From contig NZ_BCUG01000005.1 in the NCBI RefSeq assembly GCF_001591165.1, positions 1 through 64,000 of the forward strand: DNA of 64,000 bases. Reading direction: 5' to 3'. The notes below the pieces were generated by a model. It worked only from the letters and a program-made list of their open reading frames with translations, did no database searches and was not told where the DNA came from. Position numbers and translations under genes: made by a program. Source of the stretch: Thauera butanivorans NBRC 103042. Lineage in GTDB: Bacteria > Pseudomonadota > Gammaproteobacteria > Burkholderiales > Rhodocyclaceae. Position 1 is the stretch's first letter. Every line of letters starts with the position of its first letter. Shown here one piece after another: positions 17,451 through 26,761 of the stretch.

Positions 17451-17456
17451 TATAAT
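17451..17456 (+). promoter_or_regulatory. Candidate sigma-70 -10 box upstream of the carbamoyltransferase
   Basis: A perfect TATAAT occurs 58 bp before the proposed TTG start, within the 140-bp divergent region. No good -35 match stands 16-18 bp upstream, so the promoter may be weak or activator-dependent. The call rests on the hexamer and its intergenic position only. Confidence 0.4.
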
Positions 17457-17514
17457 CCACCCTTTCGGGCCTGCCGTGTCCGGCGGCCACCTTCTTCACG
17501 CAGGGACGACTACC

Positions 17515-19266
17515 TTGGCGCTCACCATCCTCGGCCTTTCCGGTGCCCTCACCCACGACCCGTCCGCCGCGCTCTACGTTGACGGCAAGCTCGTCGCGGC
17601 GGCGGAAGAAGAACGCTTCGTCCGCGACAAGCACGCCAAGAACCGCATGCCCTACGAATCGGCGAAGTTCTGCCTGGACTTCGCCGGCATCGAGCCGGCC
17701 GATGTGGACGTGGTGGCGATTCCGTTCGCGCCGGTCAGCCTGTTCGGCAAGGCGCGCTGGCACTACGCCAGGCGCTATTGGTACGCGCCGGATCGCGGGC
17801 TGGATGCGATCCTGGCCGGCAACCGTCGTTTCCGCCGTTACAAGAAGCGCATCCAGTGGTGCCTGCAGCAGCTCGGCTTCGACCTGAAGAAGGTGAAGAT
17901 CGAGCCGGTCGAGCACCACCTCGCGCATGCCTCCAGCGCCTATCACTGCTCGGGTTTTACCGAGAAGACCGCGATCATGGGCATCGACGGCAAGGGCGAG
18001 TACGCGACCACCTTCTTCGGCTATGGCGAGAACGGCCGCATCCACAAGATCAAGGAGTTCTACGATCCCGACTCGCTCGGCGGCCTGTACGGCGCGATCA
18101 CCGAATACCTTGGCTTCGAGATGCTCGACGGCGAGTACAAGGTGATGGGCATGGCGCCCTATGGCGACGCGAGCAAGTACGATTTCTCGCGCCTGGCCAG
18201 GTTCGAGAACGGCGAACTGGTCATCGACACCGACTACGCCAACGTGATCGGCTTCCGCCGCTACAAGGAGCAGGGCAAGGGCTACTACTTCTCGCCCAAG
18301 CTGATCCAGTGGCTCGGCCCGATGCGCCACGGCGACATCGCCGACGACCCCTACATCCATTACGCGGCGAGCATGCAGAAGCTGTTCGAGGATCTCGCGC
18401 TGCAGATGATGGACCATTACCTGGGCGGCATCCTGCGCGAGACGGGCCGGCTGGCCTTCGCCGGCGGCGGCGCGCTCAACGTCAAGCTCAACCAGAAGAT
18501 CATCGCCCGTCCCGAAGTGAAGGAACTCTTCGTCCAGCCAGCTTCGGGCGACTCCGGCACCGCCGTGGGCGCGGCGTCGTACGTGTCGGTGAAACGCGGC
18601 GTGCCGGTCGAGAAGATGGATCACGTCTATCTCGGCCCGCGCTATACCAACGAAGAAGTCATCGCCGCCTGCGCCAGGCATCCGTCCCAGCCGCGCTGGG
18701 AGCTGATCGCGGACGGCGACACCGCGGTGCCGCAGCGCATTGCCCGGATCCTGGCCGACGGCAACCCGGTGGCCTGGTTCCAGGGCCGCATGGAGTTCGG
18801 CCCGCGCGCGCTGGGGGGGCGTTCCATCCTCGGCTGCCCGAGCGCGGCCGGCGTGGCCGACCGCATCAACGAGCAGATCAAGTTCCGCGAACGCTGGCGC
18901 CCCTTCTGCCCCAGCATGCTCGACACCGTCGGCCCGCAGATGCTGCAGACGGATCACCCCGCGCCTTTCATGACCTTCACCTTCGAGGTGGCCGAGGAGT
19001 GGAAGACGCGCGTGCCGGAAGTGGTGCATGAAGACGGTACCGCACGTGCCCAGGTGTTGAAGCGCGAGTTCAACCCGCGCTACTACGACCTGATGAAAGA
19101 ACTGGAAAAGCTCACCGGCAACGGCGTGGTGCTGAACACCTCGCTCAACCGCCGCGGCGAGCCGATGATCTGCTCGCCGACGGATGCCTTGAACATGTTC
19201 TTCGGTTCGGATCTGCAGTATCTGATCATGGAGGATGTGCTGGTGGTGAAGGAAGGTGCTGCCTGA
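17515..19266 (+). CDS. Carbamoyltransferase (NodU/CmcH family)
   Basis: The 583-residue protein starts at TTG 17515, chosen because the family N-terminus ALTILGLSGALTHDPSAAL begins immediately after it and AGGGA lies at 17502-17506. The N-terminal Kae1-like domain carries EEERFVRDKH, VEHHLAHASSAY and AIMGIDGKGEY. The C-terminal YrdC-like carbamoylation domain carries WFQGRMEFGPRALGGRSIL, IKFRERWRPFCPSML and NTSLNRRGEPM. Such enzymes transfer a carbamoyl group from carbamoyl phosphate to a hydroxyl on a sugar or natural product. Next to LPS glycosyltransferase genes, carbamoylation of an LPS sugar is the likely role; the acceptor is inferred. Confidence 0.9.
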   Translation: MALTILGLSGALTHDPSAALYVDGKLVAAAEEERFVRDKHAKNRMPYESAKFCLDFAGIEPADVDVVAIPFAPVSLFGKARWHYARRYWYAPDRGLDAILAGNRRFRRYKKRIQWCLQQLGFDLKKVKIEPVEHHLAHASSAYHCSGFTEKTAIMGIDGKGEYATTFFGYGENGRIHKIKEFYDPDSLGGLYGAITEYLGFEMLDGEYKVMGMAPYGDASKYDFSRLARFENGELVIDTDYANVIGFRRYKEQGKGYYFSPKLIQWLGPMRHGDIADDPYIHYAASMQKLFEDLALQMMDHYLGGILRETGRLAFAGGGALNVKLNQKIIARPEVKELFVQPASGDSGTAVGAASYVSVKRGVPVEKMDHVYLGPRYTNEEVIAACARHPSQPRWELIADGDTAVPQRIARILADGNPVAWFQGRMEFGPRALGGRSILGCPSAAGVADRINEQIKFRERWRPFCPSMLDTVGPQMLQTDHPAPFMTFTFEVAEEWKTRVPEVVHEDGTARAQVLKREFNPRYYDLMKELEKLTGNGVVLNTSLNRRGEPMICSPTDALNMFFGSDLQYLIMEDVLVVKEGAA

Positions 19267-19267
19267 C

Positions 19268-20353
19268 ATGAGCAGCCAGCCGTGGGTGCTGCAGTTCTGT
19301 CATGGCTATGACGGCCCGTTCCTCGACGTCGCGCGCCAGTACGCGGCATTGTTCGAGGGCACGCCGTACAAGGTGTGTACCGTCTACCTGACGGGCGAGC
19401 CGGATGCGGAGGCCGAGCGCGGTTCGGCCTCGGACGAGGTGATCTTCCTCGGCCATGACAGCCGCGAGGTGCGCGGCCTCAAGCTCGGCGCCATGCGTCG
19501 CTTGCGGCAGATCGTCGCCGGGCGGGATTTTCGCCTGTGCATCGCCCACCGCTTCAAGCCGATCTACATCGCCCTGCTGGCGACCCGCTTGCCGGTGGTC
19601 GGCGTGCTCCACGCTTTCGGTGTCTTCGAGCGCGCCATGCGGCGCTGGTTCGTCAGCCGTTTCCAGTCGCGCCTGCTGTTGCTGGGCGTGTCCGATGCGG
19701 TGCGTGACGAGATGCGCGGCTACCTGCCGGCCTGGGATCCCGAACGCATCCAGACCTTGCACAACCGGGTCGACGTCGAAGCCGTGCAGGCCGAACAGGT
19801 GTCGCGCGAGACGGCCCGCGAGGCGCTGGGCTTGCCGCAGGATGCCTGGGTGGTGGGCAACGTCGGCCGCCTGCACCCGGACAAGGATCAGGCCACGTTG
19901 ATCCGCGGCTTCGCCGAGGCCCTGCCGCGGCTGCCGGCGGGCGGGCTGCTGGCGATCATGGGCAGCGGCCGTCTGGAGGCTTCGTTGCGCAAGCTGGCCG
20001 ATGAGCTGGGGGTTGCCGGGCAGGTGCGCTTTCTCGGCCAGGTGGCCCAGGGCCGGCGCTACTTCAAGGCTTTCGACGTGTTCGCGCTGACTTCGGATCA
20101 CGAGCCTTTCGGCATGGTGCTGCTGGAGGCGATGGCGGCCGGGGTACCAGTGATCTGTTCGGATTGCGGTGGCGGACGGGAGGTGGTCGAAGCAGTTGGG
20201 CGGACGTTTGCGCTGGGCGACGCGGCGGCGCTGGCGGAGGCATTGTGCGCGGAGCAGGCGCATGCCGCCGTCCCGGTGCCCGAGCGTTTCACCGATCGCT
20301 GCGGACGCGAACGCTTCCTCGGGCTGCCGCAGATACGGGCTTGGCTCGGCTGA
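19268..20353 (+). CDS. Glycosyltransferase family 4
   Basis: The start ATG 19268 follows the carbamoyltransferase stop by 1 bp. The 361-residue GT-B protein has an N-terminal acceptor domain with CIAHRFKPIYIALL and VVGVLHAFGVF, and a C-terminal donor domain with VVGNVGRLHPDKDQATLIRGF (split as VVGNVGRLHPDKD and ATLIRGF), VRFLGQV, FALTSDHEPFGMVLLEAMAAGVPVI (E-x7-E region) and SDCGGGREVV. These are standard GT4 retaining-transferase motifs. It should add a sugar to the LPS outer core or O-chain in the cytoplasm. The specificity is not readable. Confidence 0.88.
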   Translation: MSSQPWVLQFCHGYDGPFLDVARQYAALFEGTPYKVCTVYLTGEPDAEAERGSASDEVIFLGHDSREVRGLKLGAMRRLRQIVAGRDFRLCIAHRFKPIYIALLATRLPVVGVLHAFGVFERAMRRWFVSRFQSRLLLLGVSDAVRDEMRGYLPAWDPERIQTLHNRVDVEAVQAEQVSRETAREALGLPQDAWVVGNVGRLHPDKDQATLIRGFAEALPRLPAGGLLAIMGSGRLEASLRKLADELGVAGQVRFLGQVAQGRRYFKAFDVFALTSDHEPFGMVLLEAMAAGVPVICSDCGGGREVVEAVGRTFALGDAAALAEALCAEQAHAAVPVPERFTDRCGRERFLGLPQIRAWLG

Positions 20354-20365
20354 AGGCAGAGGGCG

Positions 20366-21472
20366 ATGAAGAAGATCGTGCTCCTGTCCGGGACGCTGGA
20401 ACTGTCCGGCTCGACAACTTGGCTGCTGGCGCTGCACGAAGCCATGAGGGCGTCGGCCGCGGATGTCGTGCATGTCGTGGTCGGCGAAAAATCGAAGGTT
20501 TCTCCGGGCGGCGGGCGCGTTTTCCACACTGGGCGGGCGCGCAGGCACTGGTTGTTGCGTTGCCTGCGCCTGCTCTTCGTCCATCGGCTTTTTCCCAGTT
20601 TCTTCCGTACTGCGGAAGATGCCGAATACGGCAGGCGGGTCGACTCGGTCCTGCAATCGCTCGGCTGGAAAAGCAGCGAGGTGTGCGTGATCAAGGACTT
20701 CACCTCTTACACCCCGGTCAATTTCCGCGGCGGCGACGTCGTTGCCGTCGTTCATCAGGTGCTGACGGGGCGGGAAAAGCAGATCGGAATGCTCGATGGG
20801 CGCCATTATTGTTCCCGGCTGGTGGCGGTGAGCGAGTTTTCGGCCGATGCGGTAAGACGCCAGGGGCTGAGCGTCGAGCGCGTCATCGGCAATCCGCTGG
20901 ATCTTGCCGCGCTGCGGGCGCGCGCTACCGAATTCGAGCCCGGATTCGATTTCGACTACATCGTCTTCGTCGGCCGGCTGCATGAGGACAAGGGCGTGCT
21001 GGAATTGCTCGAGGCGTTTGTCCGCCTGGAATCGAACCCCCGGCTCAAGCTGGTTTATGTCGGCGACGGTAAGGCTCGTGCGGCGCTGGGCGAGCTGGCT
21101 TCCGCGCTCGGGGTCGAGGACAGGGTCGTTTTTGCCGGCTATCAGGGCAATCCTTATCCCTACATGCTGGGCGCGCGCCTGCTGGCGCTGCCATCGAAAA
21201 GCGAAGCCATGCCTTACGTCGTTCTCGAAGCGTCGGCGCTGGATCTTCCGTGCCTGATGGCGGGCTTTCCCGCGGCTCGGGAGTTTTTCGAGGCCGATGC
21301 CATCGTGCCGCTTTCGGATGGCCGGGAAGCCTTCGTCGAGGCGCTGGCGGAAAAAATGGAGTGGTTTTTGCGCGAACCGCGTGTGCTGGTCAAGGATGGC
21401 GTGCTGGCGCGCATGGCGCCGAAGCAGGTCGCTGGCGAGTATCTGGCGCTGGCCGGCAGGAGCGTGCAGTGA
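20366..21472 (+). CDS. Glycosyltransferase family 4
   Basis: The 368-residue GT-B protein starts 12 bp after the previous gene. The N-terminus is MKKIVLLSGTLELSGSTTWLL, split as MKKIVLLSGTLEL and STTWLL. The donor domain is typical: YIVFVGRLHEDKGVLELLEAF, LVYVGDGKARAALG, VVFAGYQGNPYPYML, LALPSKSEAMPYVVLEASAL. The N-terminal Gly motif is less regular than in close WaaG homologues. Context suggests an LPS or O-chain glycosyltransferase; the donor and acceptor are unknown. Confidence 0.85.
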   Translation: MKKIVLLSGTLELSGSTTWLLALHEAMRASAADVVHVVVGEKSKVSPGGGRVFHTGRARRHWLLRCLRLLFVHRLFPSFFRTAEDAEYGRRVDSVLQSLGWKSSEVCVIKDFTSYTPVNFRGGDVVAVVHQVLTGREKQIGMLDGRHYCSRLVAVSEFSADAVRRQGLSVERVIGNPLDLAALRARATEFEPGFDFDYIVFVGRLHEDKGVLELLEAFVRLESNPRLKLVYVGDGKARAALGELASALGVEDRVVFAGYQGNPYPYMLGARLLALPSKSEAMPYVVLEASALDLPCLMAGFPAAREFFEADAIVPLSDGREAFVEALAEKMEWFLREPRVLVKDGVLARMAPKQVAGEYLALAGRSVQ

Positions 21473-21474
21473 GC

Positions 21475-22362
21475 ATGGAACAGCCGCGGATTCGCTTTCT
21501 CATTCCGTATTTCGGCAAATGGCCCTTCTGGATGCCGTTCTTCTTCCAGAGCTGCCGATACAACCCTACGGTGGATTGGCTCTTCTTCACCGATTGCGGC
21601 GTGCCGCCGGACTGCCCGCCCAATGTCGAGATCCGGGCGTCGGGCTATGACGAATATTGCGCGCTGGTTTCGGCGAGACTGGGCATCGATTTCGCGCCGT
21701 CCAGTCCGTACAAGCTGTGCGACCTGAAGCCCGCGCTGGGCTTCATCCATGCCGATAGCCTGGAAGGCTACGATTTCTGGGCCTTCGGCGATCTCGATCT
21801 GGTGTATGGCGATCTGCGCCGCTATTTCACCGCGGAGCGCCTGTCGCGCCACGATCTGCTTTCGACTCACTTCACCCGGGTTTCGGGGCACCTGTGTCTG
21901 CTGCGCAATGACCGGCGGATGCGCGAGGCTTTCATGAAAGTACCAGGGTGGCGGACGGCGCTGGCCGACCCCGAGCATCGCGCCTTCGACGAAAAGGCCT
22001 TCAGCAAGCTGTTCGTCAAGAACAAGAACTGGCCGGAACTGCTGCGGCGCTTGCGCCGCGCCTTGAGTCCGACACTCGGCCGCTGCGAGTTCGTCGAGGC
22101 TTTCAGCACGCCCTATGCGCGCATCCCCTGGACCGACGGCAGCTTCGATTTCCCGAAGCAATGGGTATGGCGCGAGGGCCGGCTGCGGAGCGACCGCGAT
22201 GGCGAGCGGGATTTTCCCTATCTCCACTTCCTGGTCTGGAAGGGACAGCCCTGGGCCGGGATGGCACCCGAGCAGCGCGTCGGACCGCCCGATCTGGCGG
22301 CGCGCGCGTGCTGGAGCATCAGCGCCCGTGGTTTCCATCCTCCGCAGCCGGAGCAGGGCTGA
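21475..22362 (+). CDS. DUF6625-like hypothetical protein in an LPS cluster
   Basis: The 295-residue protein begins MEQPRIRFLIPYFGKWPFWM. ATG 21475 is used; GTG 21469, overlapping the previous stop with AGGAG 6 bases upstream, is an alternative. Features include FLIPYFGKWP near the N-terminus, WLFFTDC, YKLCDLKPALGFIH and the acidic motif WAFGDLDLVYGDLRRYF, which places a D-x-D pair as in sugar-nucleotide-dependent transferases. This matches uncharacterised proteins often found among glycosyltransferases. A GT-A-like transferase is my inference. Confidence 0.6.
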   Translation: MEQPRIRFLIPYFGKWPFWMPFFFQSCRYNPTVDWLFFTDCGVPPDCPPNVEIRASGYDEYCALVSARLGIDFAPSSPYKLCDLKPALGFIHADSLEGYDFWAFGDLDLVYGDLRRYFTAERLSRHDLLSTHFTRVSGHLCLLRNDRRMREAFMKVPGWRTALADPEHRAFDEKAFSKLFVKNKNWPELLRRLRRALSPTLGRCEFVEAFSTPYARIPWTDGSFDFPKQWVWREGRLRSDRDGERDFPYLHFLVWKGQPWAGMAPEQRVGPPDLAARACWSISARGFHPPQPEQG

Positions 22363-23541
22363 ATGCGCGGCGGATTTTACGACCGCTGGCTGCTGGCCGG
22401 TGTGTACTGGTTCCTGCTCGGCATGGCCTGGGCGCCTGGAAGCAGGATCTATCAGCAAGGCCTGGTCGCCTTGCTGTGGCTGCCGGTCGCCTTGTGCGCC
22501 TGGCCGGCGCGCGCGCAATGGCAGGCACTGTGGCAGCGCCGTGGGAGCGGGCTGGTCGCGCTTGCCGGACTGCTGGTCTGGGCCTTGTTCAGCTTGTCAT
22601 GGAGTACGGCCGACGATCTGGGGCGCGAGGCCAAGCGGGTGCTGTATGTCGTTCTCTTCCTTGGCAGCTTCGTCCTCGTCGCCGGGGCGGAGCCGGAAAG
22701 ACTCGCCAGGGTGCTGCGGACGAGCGGCCTGGGGCTGGCGCTGGCCGCACTGGCCTCGATCGTCGTTTTCTACGGCGTATCCGGCCAGCCGTGGCCGGCG
22801 AGGCTGGAAGGCATCGGCCATCTCCAGAACCCGATTCTCGGTGGCTATGTGATGGGCGTGGCCGCGCTCTGGCTGCTGTGTCTGCCGCACGAGCGGGGCG
22901 GATGGCGGATGGCGGCGGTGGCGGGCGTTCTGCTGCTGGTGGTCTATATGGCGCTGACGCAGAGCCGGGGCGTCTGGCTGGCTTTCGTCGCTACCGCCGT
23001 GTCGATTCCGCTCTGCTGCCCCGGCCGCGGAAGCTGGCGGTTCAGCGTGGCGCTGCTGGGTTGCACGGTGTTCGGCCTGATACTGTTCGAACCGTTGGTG
23101 ATGGAGCGCGGCACCTCTTACCGGCCCGAAATCGCGGAGGCGGCATTGGCGATGATCCGCGAGAATCCCGTGCTGGGGCTGGGCATCGGGGCGGATTACC
23201 GGATTCAGGTGCCTGAATTGGGCCTGGCGTTCCAGCATAGCCACAATCTGTTCACCCATGTTGCGATCGAGCTGGGTTTGCCCGGCTTGCTGCTGTGGTC
23301 GATCGTATGGGGGTGGGTGGGCTTCGATGCCTGGCGTGCGCGCTTCTCCATCCTGGGTGGTTGCCTGCTGGCAATGTGGGGCTATGCCACTTTCGTGCTG
23401 ATGTTCGACGGCGCTTCGCTGCTCGACTCGCCGCGTCCGGCATGGATGCTGAGCTGGCTGCTGGTCGCGTTGTGGCTCGTCCTTCCGGGCGGAGGCCGCG
23501 CGGCTGCATCAGTCCCCTCGTCAGCGGCGGCAGGGCGCTGA
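22363..23541 (+). CDS. O-antigen ligase/polymerase family membrane protein
   Basis: The 392-residue integral membrane protein begins directly after the previous stop. It has about ten to twelve hydrophobic segments. The long periplasmic loop near residues 235-305 contains RGTSYRPEIAEAALAMIRENPVLGLGIG, split as RGTSYRPEIAEAA and ENPVLGLGIG, then HSHNLFTHVAIELGLPGLL, the conserved H-N motif of WaaL/Wzy-type proteins. MALTQSRGVWLAF supplies the conserved arginine. Such proteins join O-chains to lipid A-core (WaaL) or polymerise repeats (Wzy). Position next to msbA and core genes favours a ligase, but sequence alone does not separate the two. Confidence 0.85.
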   Translation: MRGGFYDRWLLAGVYWFLLGMAWAPGSRIYQQGLVALLWLPVALCAWPARAQWQALWQRRGSGLVALAGLLVWALFSLSWSTADDLGREAKRVLYVVLFLGSFVLVAGAEPERLARVLRTSGLGLALAALASIVVFYGVSGQPWPARLEGIGHLQNPILGGYVMGVAALWLLCLPHERGGWRMAAVAGVLLLVVYMALTQSRGVWLAFVATAVSIPLCCPGRGSWRFSVALLGCTVFGLILFEPLVMERGTSYRPEIAEAALAMIRENPVLGLGIGADYRIQVPELGLAFQHSHNLFTHVAIELGLPGLLLWSIVWGWVGFDAWRARFSILGGCLLAMWGYATFVLMFDGASLLDSPRPAWMLSWLLVALWLVLPGGGRAAASVPSSAAAGR

Positions 23542-23621
23542 GTTTTCGTGATGAAGCCGCCCGAATTGCCGTTCCGGGCTGCGTGTTACCATCCCGCGAC
23601 GTTTTTTCGAGTCGGGCTTTC

Positions 23622-25409
23622 ATGACTGCTTCCGCCGAGCGGGCCACGTCCAGTCTCCGCATCTACCTTCGCCTGCTGGCCTACGTCCGGCCCTACGTCG
23701 GCACGTTCGCCGTCAGCATCCTCGGCTTCATCATCTTCGCCTCGTCCCAGCCGATGCTGGCATCGGTGATGAAGTATTTCGTCGATGGCCTCAACGACCC
23801 GGCGGCTGCGCTCGACGTGGGCTGGGACGTGCTCGACGGCGTGTCGCTGATGAAGGCCGTGCCGCTGATGATCGTGCTGATCGCGTTGTGGCAGGGCGTG
23901 GGGTCGTTTCTGGGCAACTACTTCCTCGCAAGGGTTTCCCTCGGCCTGGTGCACGACCTGCGGGTCAGGCTGTTCGACAGCCTGTTGAACCTGCCGAACC
24001 GCTATTTCGATCAGAACAACTCCGGCCACCTGATCTCGCGCATCACCTTCAACGTGACGATGGTCACCGGCGCGGCGACCGATGCGATCAAGGTCGTGTT
24101 CCGCGAAGGCCTCACGGTGATCTTCCTGTTCGGCTACCTGCTGTGGATGAACTGGAAGCTGACCTTCGTCATGGTCGCGGTGCTGCCGCTGATCGGCTTC
24201 CTGGTCAGCCGTGCCAGCCGCAAGTTCCGCAAGCAGGCCAAGCGCATTCAGGCGGCGATGGGCGATCTGACCCACGTGGTGTCGGAGAGCATCCAGGGCT
24301 ATCGGGTGGTGCGCAGCTTCGGCGGCGAGCCTTACGAGTCCGAGCGCTTCGTCCGCGCCAGCGTCGACAACACCAGCAAGCAGTTGCGCATGGTCAAGAC
24401 CAGCGCCGTGTTCACGCCCAGCCTGCAGGTCGTCACCTATGGCGCGATGGCGGTGGTGCTGTTCCTGGTGCTGTTGCTGCGGGGCGATGCCACCGCGGGC
24501 GACCTGGTCGCCTACATCACCGCCGCCGGCCTGCTGCCCAAGCCGATCCGCCAGTTGTCCGAAGTCAGCTCCACGATCCAGCGCGGCGTGGCCGGCGCCG
24601 AAAGCATCTTCGAGCAGCTCGACGAAGCGCCCGAAGTGGATACCGGCACCGTCGAACGCGAGCGCCTAGAGGGGCATATCGAGATCAGGGGGCTGAACTT
24701 CCGCTATCCCGGCGCGGAGCAGCCGGTGCTGCAGGACATCGATGTCGACATCCCGCCGGGCCGGATGGTGGCGCTGGTCGGCCGTTCGGGCAGCGGCAAA
24801 TCCACGCTCGCCAACCTGATTCCGCGCTTCTACGACTACAGCGAAGGGCAGATCCTGATCGACGGCGTCGATTCACGCGACTACCGCCTGCGCAACCTGC
24901 GCCGCCACATCGCTCTGGTCACCCAGCAGGTGACGCTGTTCAACGACAGCGTGGCCAACAACATCGCCTATGGCGACCTCGCCGGCGCGCCGCGCGAAGC
25001 CATCGAAGCCGCGGCCGAGGCGGCCTACGCCAGGGAGTTCATCGACCGCCTGCCGCAAGGCCTCGATACCGAGATCGGCGAAAACGGCGTGACCCTGTCC
25101 GGCGGCCAGCGCCAGCGCCTGGCGATCGCGCGCGCGCTGCTGAAGAACGCGCCGATCCTGATCCTGGACGAAGCCACTTCCGCGCTCGATACCGAGTCCG
25201 AGCGCCACATCCAGGCGGCGCTCGACCGCGCCACCTCCGGCCGCACCACGCTGGTGATCGCCCACCGGCTGTCGACGATCGAGAAGGCCGATCTGATCCT
25301 GGTGATGGACCACGGCCGCATCGTCGAGCGCGGCACCCATGCCGAACTGCTCGCCGCCGGCGGGCATTACGCCGGCCTGCATGCGCATCAGTTCAAGGAT
25401 GTGGAGTGA
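23622..25409 (+). CDS. msbA: Lipid A export ABC transporter MsbA
   Basis: The 595-residue half-transporter combines an N-terminal six-helix ABC exporter domain (about 1-330) with a C-terminal ATPase. Motifs are Walker A GRSGSGKST, Q-loop VTQQVTLFND, signature LSGGQRQRLAIARALL, Walker B ILILDEATSALD and the switch region VIAHRLSTI. The start at ATG 23622 gives MTASAERATSSLRIYLRLLAYVRPY, typical in length. MsbA flips lipid A-core across the inner membrane. It sits between O-chain genes and the core block, which supports this assignment over other exporters. Confidence 0.93.
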   Translation: MTASAERATSSLRIYLRLLAYVRPYVGTFAVSILGFIIFASSQPMLASVMKYFVDGLNDPAAALDVGWDVLDGVSLMKAVPLMIVLIALWQGVGSFLGNYFLARVSLGLVHDLRVRLFDSLLNLPNRYFDQNNSGHLISRITFNVTMVTGAATDAIKVVFREGLTVIFLFGYLLWMNWKLTFVMVAVLPLIGFLVSRASRKFRKQAKRIQAAMGDLTHVVSESIQGYRVVRSFGGEPYESERFVRASVDNTSKQLRMVKTSAVFTPSLQVVTYGAMAVVLFLVLLLRGDATAGDLVAYITAAGLLPKPIRQLSEVSSTIQRGVAGAESIFEQLDEAPEVDTGTVERERLEGHIEIRGLNFRYPGAEQPVLQDIDVDIPPGRMVALVGRSGSGKSTLANLIPRFYDYSEGQILIDGVDSRDYRLRNLRRHIALVTQQVTLFNDSVANNIAYGDLAGAPREAIEAAAEAAYAREFIDRLPQGLDTEIGENGVTLSGGQRQRLAIARALLKNAPILILDEATSALDTESERHIQAALDRATSGRTTLVIAHRLSTIEKADLILVMDHGRIVERGTHAELLAAGGHYAGLHAHQFKDVE

Positions 25410-25458
25410 GCAGCTTCGTCTCTTGCCGATCCTGATCGACCAGTTCTCGCCGATGCAG

Positions 25459-25650
25459 TCAATCAGGATTTGTTGATTGAATTGCGCTTTCTATGTCAGT
25501 GCGAGAGAAATCGTCGCTCACGAACAGCAAACGGCATCCGTGTTCCTTTGCCACTTCGTACGAGAAGCAGTCACCGAAATTCAGGGCTGCCGGGTGGGCG
25601 CCCTTGCCCCATCGAGCATAAGCCTGGGCGATGCGGCGCGCCGCTGCGAG
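25459..25650 (-). pseudogene. PIN-domain toxin (VapC-like), C-terminal remnant
   Basis: The minus-strand frame reads RRIAQAYARWGKGAHPAALNFGD, here split as RRIAQAYARWGKG and HPAALNFGDC, then LLFVSDDFSRTDIESA before TGA. These are the last PIN-domain blocks of VapC toxins, including the NFGDC aspartate and DDFSRTDI. The N-terminal half with the first acidic residues is absent. The frame joins the antitoxin gene out of register near 25640-25650, so an internal deletion fused the two genes. It should not encode a working toxin. Confidence 0.75.
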
Positions 25651-25861
25651 CTGCCGAAGGCCCACTGAGTGCCTTTTTCGCTGCCGATGCTCGAACTGCG
25701 CGGAGCAAGTCCCCGCGGGATTTCCTGTCAGGCACCGCTTTGACCGGTATCAAGCGAACGGCAGCATGGCCGTAGCGAGTCAGGATCACCTCATCCCCGG
25801 CCTCGGCACGCCTGACCAGCTCGGTCAATTGAGCCTTGGCTTCCGTTACTGAAATCTGCAT
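25571..25861 (-). CDS. Phd/YefM-family antitoxin, C-terminus altered by deletion
   Basis: The 96-codon frame starts MQISVTEAKAQLTELVRRAE, a complete Phd/YefM DNA-binding N-terminus, followed by GDEVILTRYGHAAVRLIPV. Residues 1 to about 73 look native. After AARS the frame enters former toxin DNA in another register and ends in an unrelated tail. It may still bind its operator as an orphan, but the toxin-neutralising tail is lost. The 164 bp upstream (25862-26025) hold no other gene. Confidence 0.7.
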   Translation of the reverse strand: MQISVTEAKAQLTELVRRAEAGDEVILTRYGHAAVRLIPVKAVPDRKSRGDLLRAVRASAAKKALSGPSAARSGAPHRPGLCSMGQGRPPGSPEFR

Positions 25862-26025
25862 TTTTTGCTCCAGAGATGGACCGTCAGGCAGTCTAATATG
25901 CCGTCACCGTGTCGTCTTCTGTGGCGGCCAGGACCATGAAACGATTCTGTGGGACGAGCCGTGCGACGACAGCACAGGGCATTGAGCCGTTTGCCATACG
26001 GCTTCTCCGCCTTGCATGCCGGTGC

Positions 26026-26694
26026 TCAGCGCCCAGCCCCCGCCGTGGCGTTCAGCCAGGCCTGCAGATCCCCCACTGCATAGCCCTTGCCGGCCTGCGC
26101 GGCGTAGCCTTCGGCGAAGGCCTGGCCGCCGTCGGCCATCAGCCAGGCGCGATCTTCGCGGTAGCGCAGCAGGTGGGCGAAATTGCGCTTGCGCTTGAAG
26201 CGCGGCAGCGGGCGGCGGCGGGCCTGCATGTCGGCGATGTCGATCAGGCCGAGCCGGCCGTCGTCGCCGAGGACGATGTTGCCGAGGTGGATCGAGCGGA
26301 AGAACACGCCGGCGTCGTGCAATGTCGCGACGAAGCGGCCGAGCTGGCCGAGCAGCGCGCGCGTGTCGATCTCCGGTTGCGCGCCCTGGATGATCTGGCG
26401 CAGCGTGAGGCCGGGTAGCGGGCGGTAATGGACGACGTCGCGGCGGATGATCGGGAAGCGGTGGACGCGGATCACGTGTGGACAGGGAATACCCAGCCGG
26501 GCAAGGGCTTCGGCGTTGTCGGCGAAGCGGCGGGCATAGGGGTACCACGCGGCGGACGATAGCAGCCGCTTGCGGCGGAAGACCTTGAGATAGCTGCCGT
26601 CGGCAAGCCGCAACACCTTCTCGCCGTGGCCGTCGGCCTCGATGATTTCGGCGTCGCCGCGCAGGGTGGGATAGTCGATCGCGCTGTCGGACAT
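26026..26694 (-). CDS. LPS kinase-fold protein ('toluene tolerance' family)
   Basis: The 222-residue protein has a Kdo/WaaP-type kinase fold. LRLADGSYLKVFRRKRLLSS supplies a strand with the ATP-site lysine, followed by NAEALARLGIPCP. The catalytic loop is FRSIHLGNIVLGDDGRLGLIDIADM, split as FRSIHLGNIVL and LGLIDIADM: the catalytic Asp of HGD is replaced by a SIHLGN form, while the metal Asp in LIDIAD is kept. Homologues next to waaP in pseudomonads carry the name toluene tolerance protein. It probably phosphorylates a core sugar or supports core assembly. It is the last gene of the minus-strand core block. Confidence 0.72.
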   Translation of the reverse strand: MSDSAIDYPTLRGDAEIIEADGHGEKVLRLADGSYLKVFRRKRLLSSAAWYPYARRFADNAEALARLGIPCPHVIRVHRFPIIRRDVVHYRPLPGLTLRQIIQGAQPEIDTRALLGQLGRFVATLHDAGVFFRSIHLGNIVLGDDGRLGLIDIADMQARRRPLPRFKRKRNFAHLLRYREDRAWLMADGGQAFAEGYAAQAGKGYAVGDLQAWLNATAGAGR

Positions 26695-26761
26695 GTCTGT
26701 TATCAGAATGTTACAGGCGCATCTTAACCGCCATGCCGGCGAAGCGGCATTTTCGGGGGGT

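Noticed and set aside
17407-19269. Minus-strand frame of 620 codons opposite the carbamoyltransferase
   Set aside because: The plus strand has all NodU/CmcH motifs over the same interval; the antisense frame has none.
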